The notes under the pieces: generated by a model | What the model was told of the DNA's origin: nothing | Seen by the model: only the letters and a program-made list of their open reading frames with translations | The model's database searches: none | Made by a program: the position numbers and the translations under genes | Shown here: in pieces, positions 63,070 through 64,000 of the stretch | How positions within the stretch are numbered: the first letter of the stretch is position 1 | Layout of the letters: the number at the start of each line of letters is the position of its first letter | Assembly: GCA_036557885.1 (NCBI GenBank) | Contig: DATBGS010000162.1 | Coordinates: 1-64,000 of the forward strand | DNA length: 64,000 nucleotides | Direction: 5' to 3' | From: DATBGS01 sp036557885 | Lineage (GTDB): Bacteria > Chloroflexota > Ktedonobacteria > Ktedonobacterales > DATBGS01

Positions 63070-63861
63070 TCACCTTATAAATGGGTTATCCCCGCCGCTT
63101 TTCCGTATCTTGATAAATTCATACATGGCGTAGAGGTCTTCAGCGCTGACTTCTGGCCCTAGCTCCTTTTGAATAAGCTGGATGGCTTTCACCATCGCCT
63201 CAACCTCCGTCCTCTGCACCACCCCGCGTGTCTTTGCTTCCTGGACAGCGCGAATCGGTACATAACCTCGCCAGAAAAGTCGCTCAATGGTGAGGCCCCA
63301 GGACTCCAAAAGCTCATTGGCGGCCTGGCGCACTTTATGGCAGAATGCTTCGCGCACCTGATTATCATCTAATTGGTCTTCGGTATAGTAAGAACCAAGC
63401 TGGCGCGAAATGCTGATGACTACCTGCTCCACCAGCTTTTTGCGTTGCTCTCCGTCCATGAACACCATCTGGCGCACGTTCCCTGTTACCTTCCCTTTCA
63501 CAGCATCCTGGATACGCCAGGCAAGTTCGATGTGGCAATCCATCTTCTCGCGGCTTTCCGCAGGATAAAACTGTGTGACCGTTACATCGAGTGGTTCTTC
63601 TTTTATGGTGAAAATACGAGCCACGCGATCAAAGGTAGGAACCAGAAATACATAGCCTGAGTCAGCAATACGATGAAAGACTTCTAGCCGAAAGATAACG
63701 GCACGCTCCGGGTCGGAGATGGGCTGTACAGCCGCTTTCCAGAGCAAAAGAGCGAATATGAGACACAACGGAAGGAAGAAATAGATGGTCCAGGGGTACA
63801 AAACAAGAAAGGCCAGGCAAGCGCACGCAACGATACCGATCATGCTCCAGTAGGTGGTCAT
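63070..63861 (-). CDS. SPFH/band-7 domain membrane protein
   Basis: 263 residues from ATG 63861 (GGAGG ten bases upstream; nine codons further upstream are open but unlikely). Two close membrane helices (about 5-45) precede the SPFH domain: SDPERAVIFRLEVFHRIADSGYVFLVPTFDRV, then DVTVTQFYPAESREKM and LAWRIQDAVKG, as in stomatin/flotillin-type proteins, and a helical C-terminus (VQRTEVEAMVKAIQLIQKEL). Such proteins scaffold membrane microdomains and bind proteases or STAND-like systems. It is 82 bp from the GrpB gene and in the same direction. Confidence 0.85.
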   Translation of the reverse strand: MTTYWSMIGIVACACLAFLVLYPWTIYFFLPLCLIFALLLWKAAVQPISDPERAVIFRLEVFHRIADSGYVFLVPTFDRVARIFTIKEEPLDVTVTQFYPAESREKMDCHIELAWRIQDAVKGKVTGNVRQMVFMDGEQRKKLVEQVVISISRQLGSYYTEDQLDDNQVREAFCHKVRQAANELLESWGLTIERLFWRGYVPIRAVQEAKTRGVVQRTEVEAMVKAIQLIQKELGPEVSAEDLYAMYEFIKIRKSGGDNPFIR

Positions 63862-64000
63862 GCCTTTTGGTCCTCCGCCCCAATGCAAGGGGCAACTTCA
63901 ACGCTTCTCGCAAGAGAACGTGGGGTTACGGGCGGGTTCATTTTGAAGCAGCAGATCAAACACCTACAAGGATCGTTGGCCCTCAGTACGCACCACAAAA

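Overview
The window looks like chromosome of a Gram-positive-type, multicellular-lifestyle member of the Chloroflexota, most likely class Ktedonobacteria. This is an inference from gene content: PknB-type kinases, STAND/NACHT and WD40 proteins, CHAT peptidase, many ECF sigma factors, Sec-exported repeat proteins, a sedolisin-type acid protease, DUF5719-like repeats and a UGA-containing ResA-like redoxin. No rRNA, tRNA, CRISPR array or replication origin was recognised.

Layout. 1-2.2 kb: the C-terminal part of a TPR protein, then two paralogous genes for tiny secreted peptides on the opposite strand, each followed by a hairpin. 2.6-7.4 kb: an unusual isoprenyl-diphosphate-synthase-like enzyme, a possible 40-residue peptide gene, a MerR-GAF-degenerate GGDEF regulator and a Nudix hydrolase. 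7.8-11.8 kb: a strong promoter driving a CHAT-peptidase/WD40 protein and a Clp-like AAA protein whose Walker motifs are destroyed, which together look like a conflict or stress effector module. 12-20.5 kb: a DGPF protein with its ECF sigma factor, a transposase scrap, an NMT1-like binding protein, a secreted protein, an ECF sigma/anti-sigma-like pair, and a redoxin gene read through an in-frame UGA with a convincing SECIS hairpin (a selenoprotein).

20.7-37.3 kb: a D-malate/tartrate-type dehydrogenase, aldose epimerase, exported repeat proteins, a decaying kinase gene, membrane proteins, a flavin oxidoreductase, a permease truncated by a partial TnpB element, a VOC protein, a sedolisin protease and a small membrane protein. 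Three single-base losses in G/C homopolymers lie within about 1.1 kb (24.7-25.75 kb).

37.5-46.5 kb: a catabolic regulon. The leftward operon encodes a CaiB-type CoA transferase, a short citrate-synthase/citryl-CoA-lyase-like enzyme, both subunits of a LigAB-type extradiol dioxygenase and a MetE-like protein. The rightward unit encodes an amidohydrolase and a malonyl-CoA-synthetase-like ligase. An IclR-family regulator lies between them. Both promoters carry the same three-half-site operator immediately downstream of the -10 box.

46.5-64 kb: a kinase with C-terminal zinc-ribbon-like motifs, a Gfo/Idh/MocA dehydrogenase with two TIM-barrel sugar isomerases (one operon), the glycerol/phospholipid genes plsY, glpK and glpD, a LiaF-like/pentapeptide-repeat fusion, a membrane-anchored GH3 protein, a large STAND ATPase with an alpha-solenoid tail and a small partner sharing its N-terminal FIIG-x-GT motif, a GrpB-family protein and an SPFH/band-7 protein.

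Best candidates for undescribed systems are the twin peptide locus beside the TPR protein, the CHAT-WD40 plus dead-Clp pair, and the STAND plus small-partner pair.
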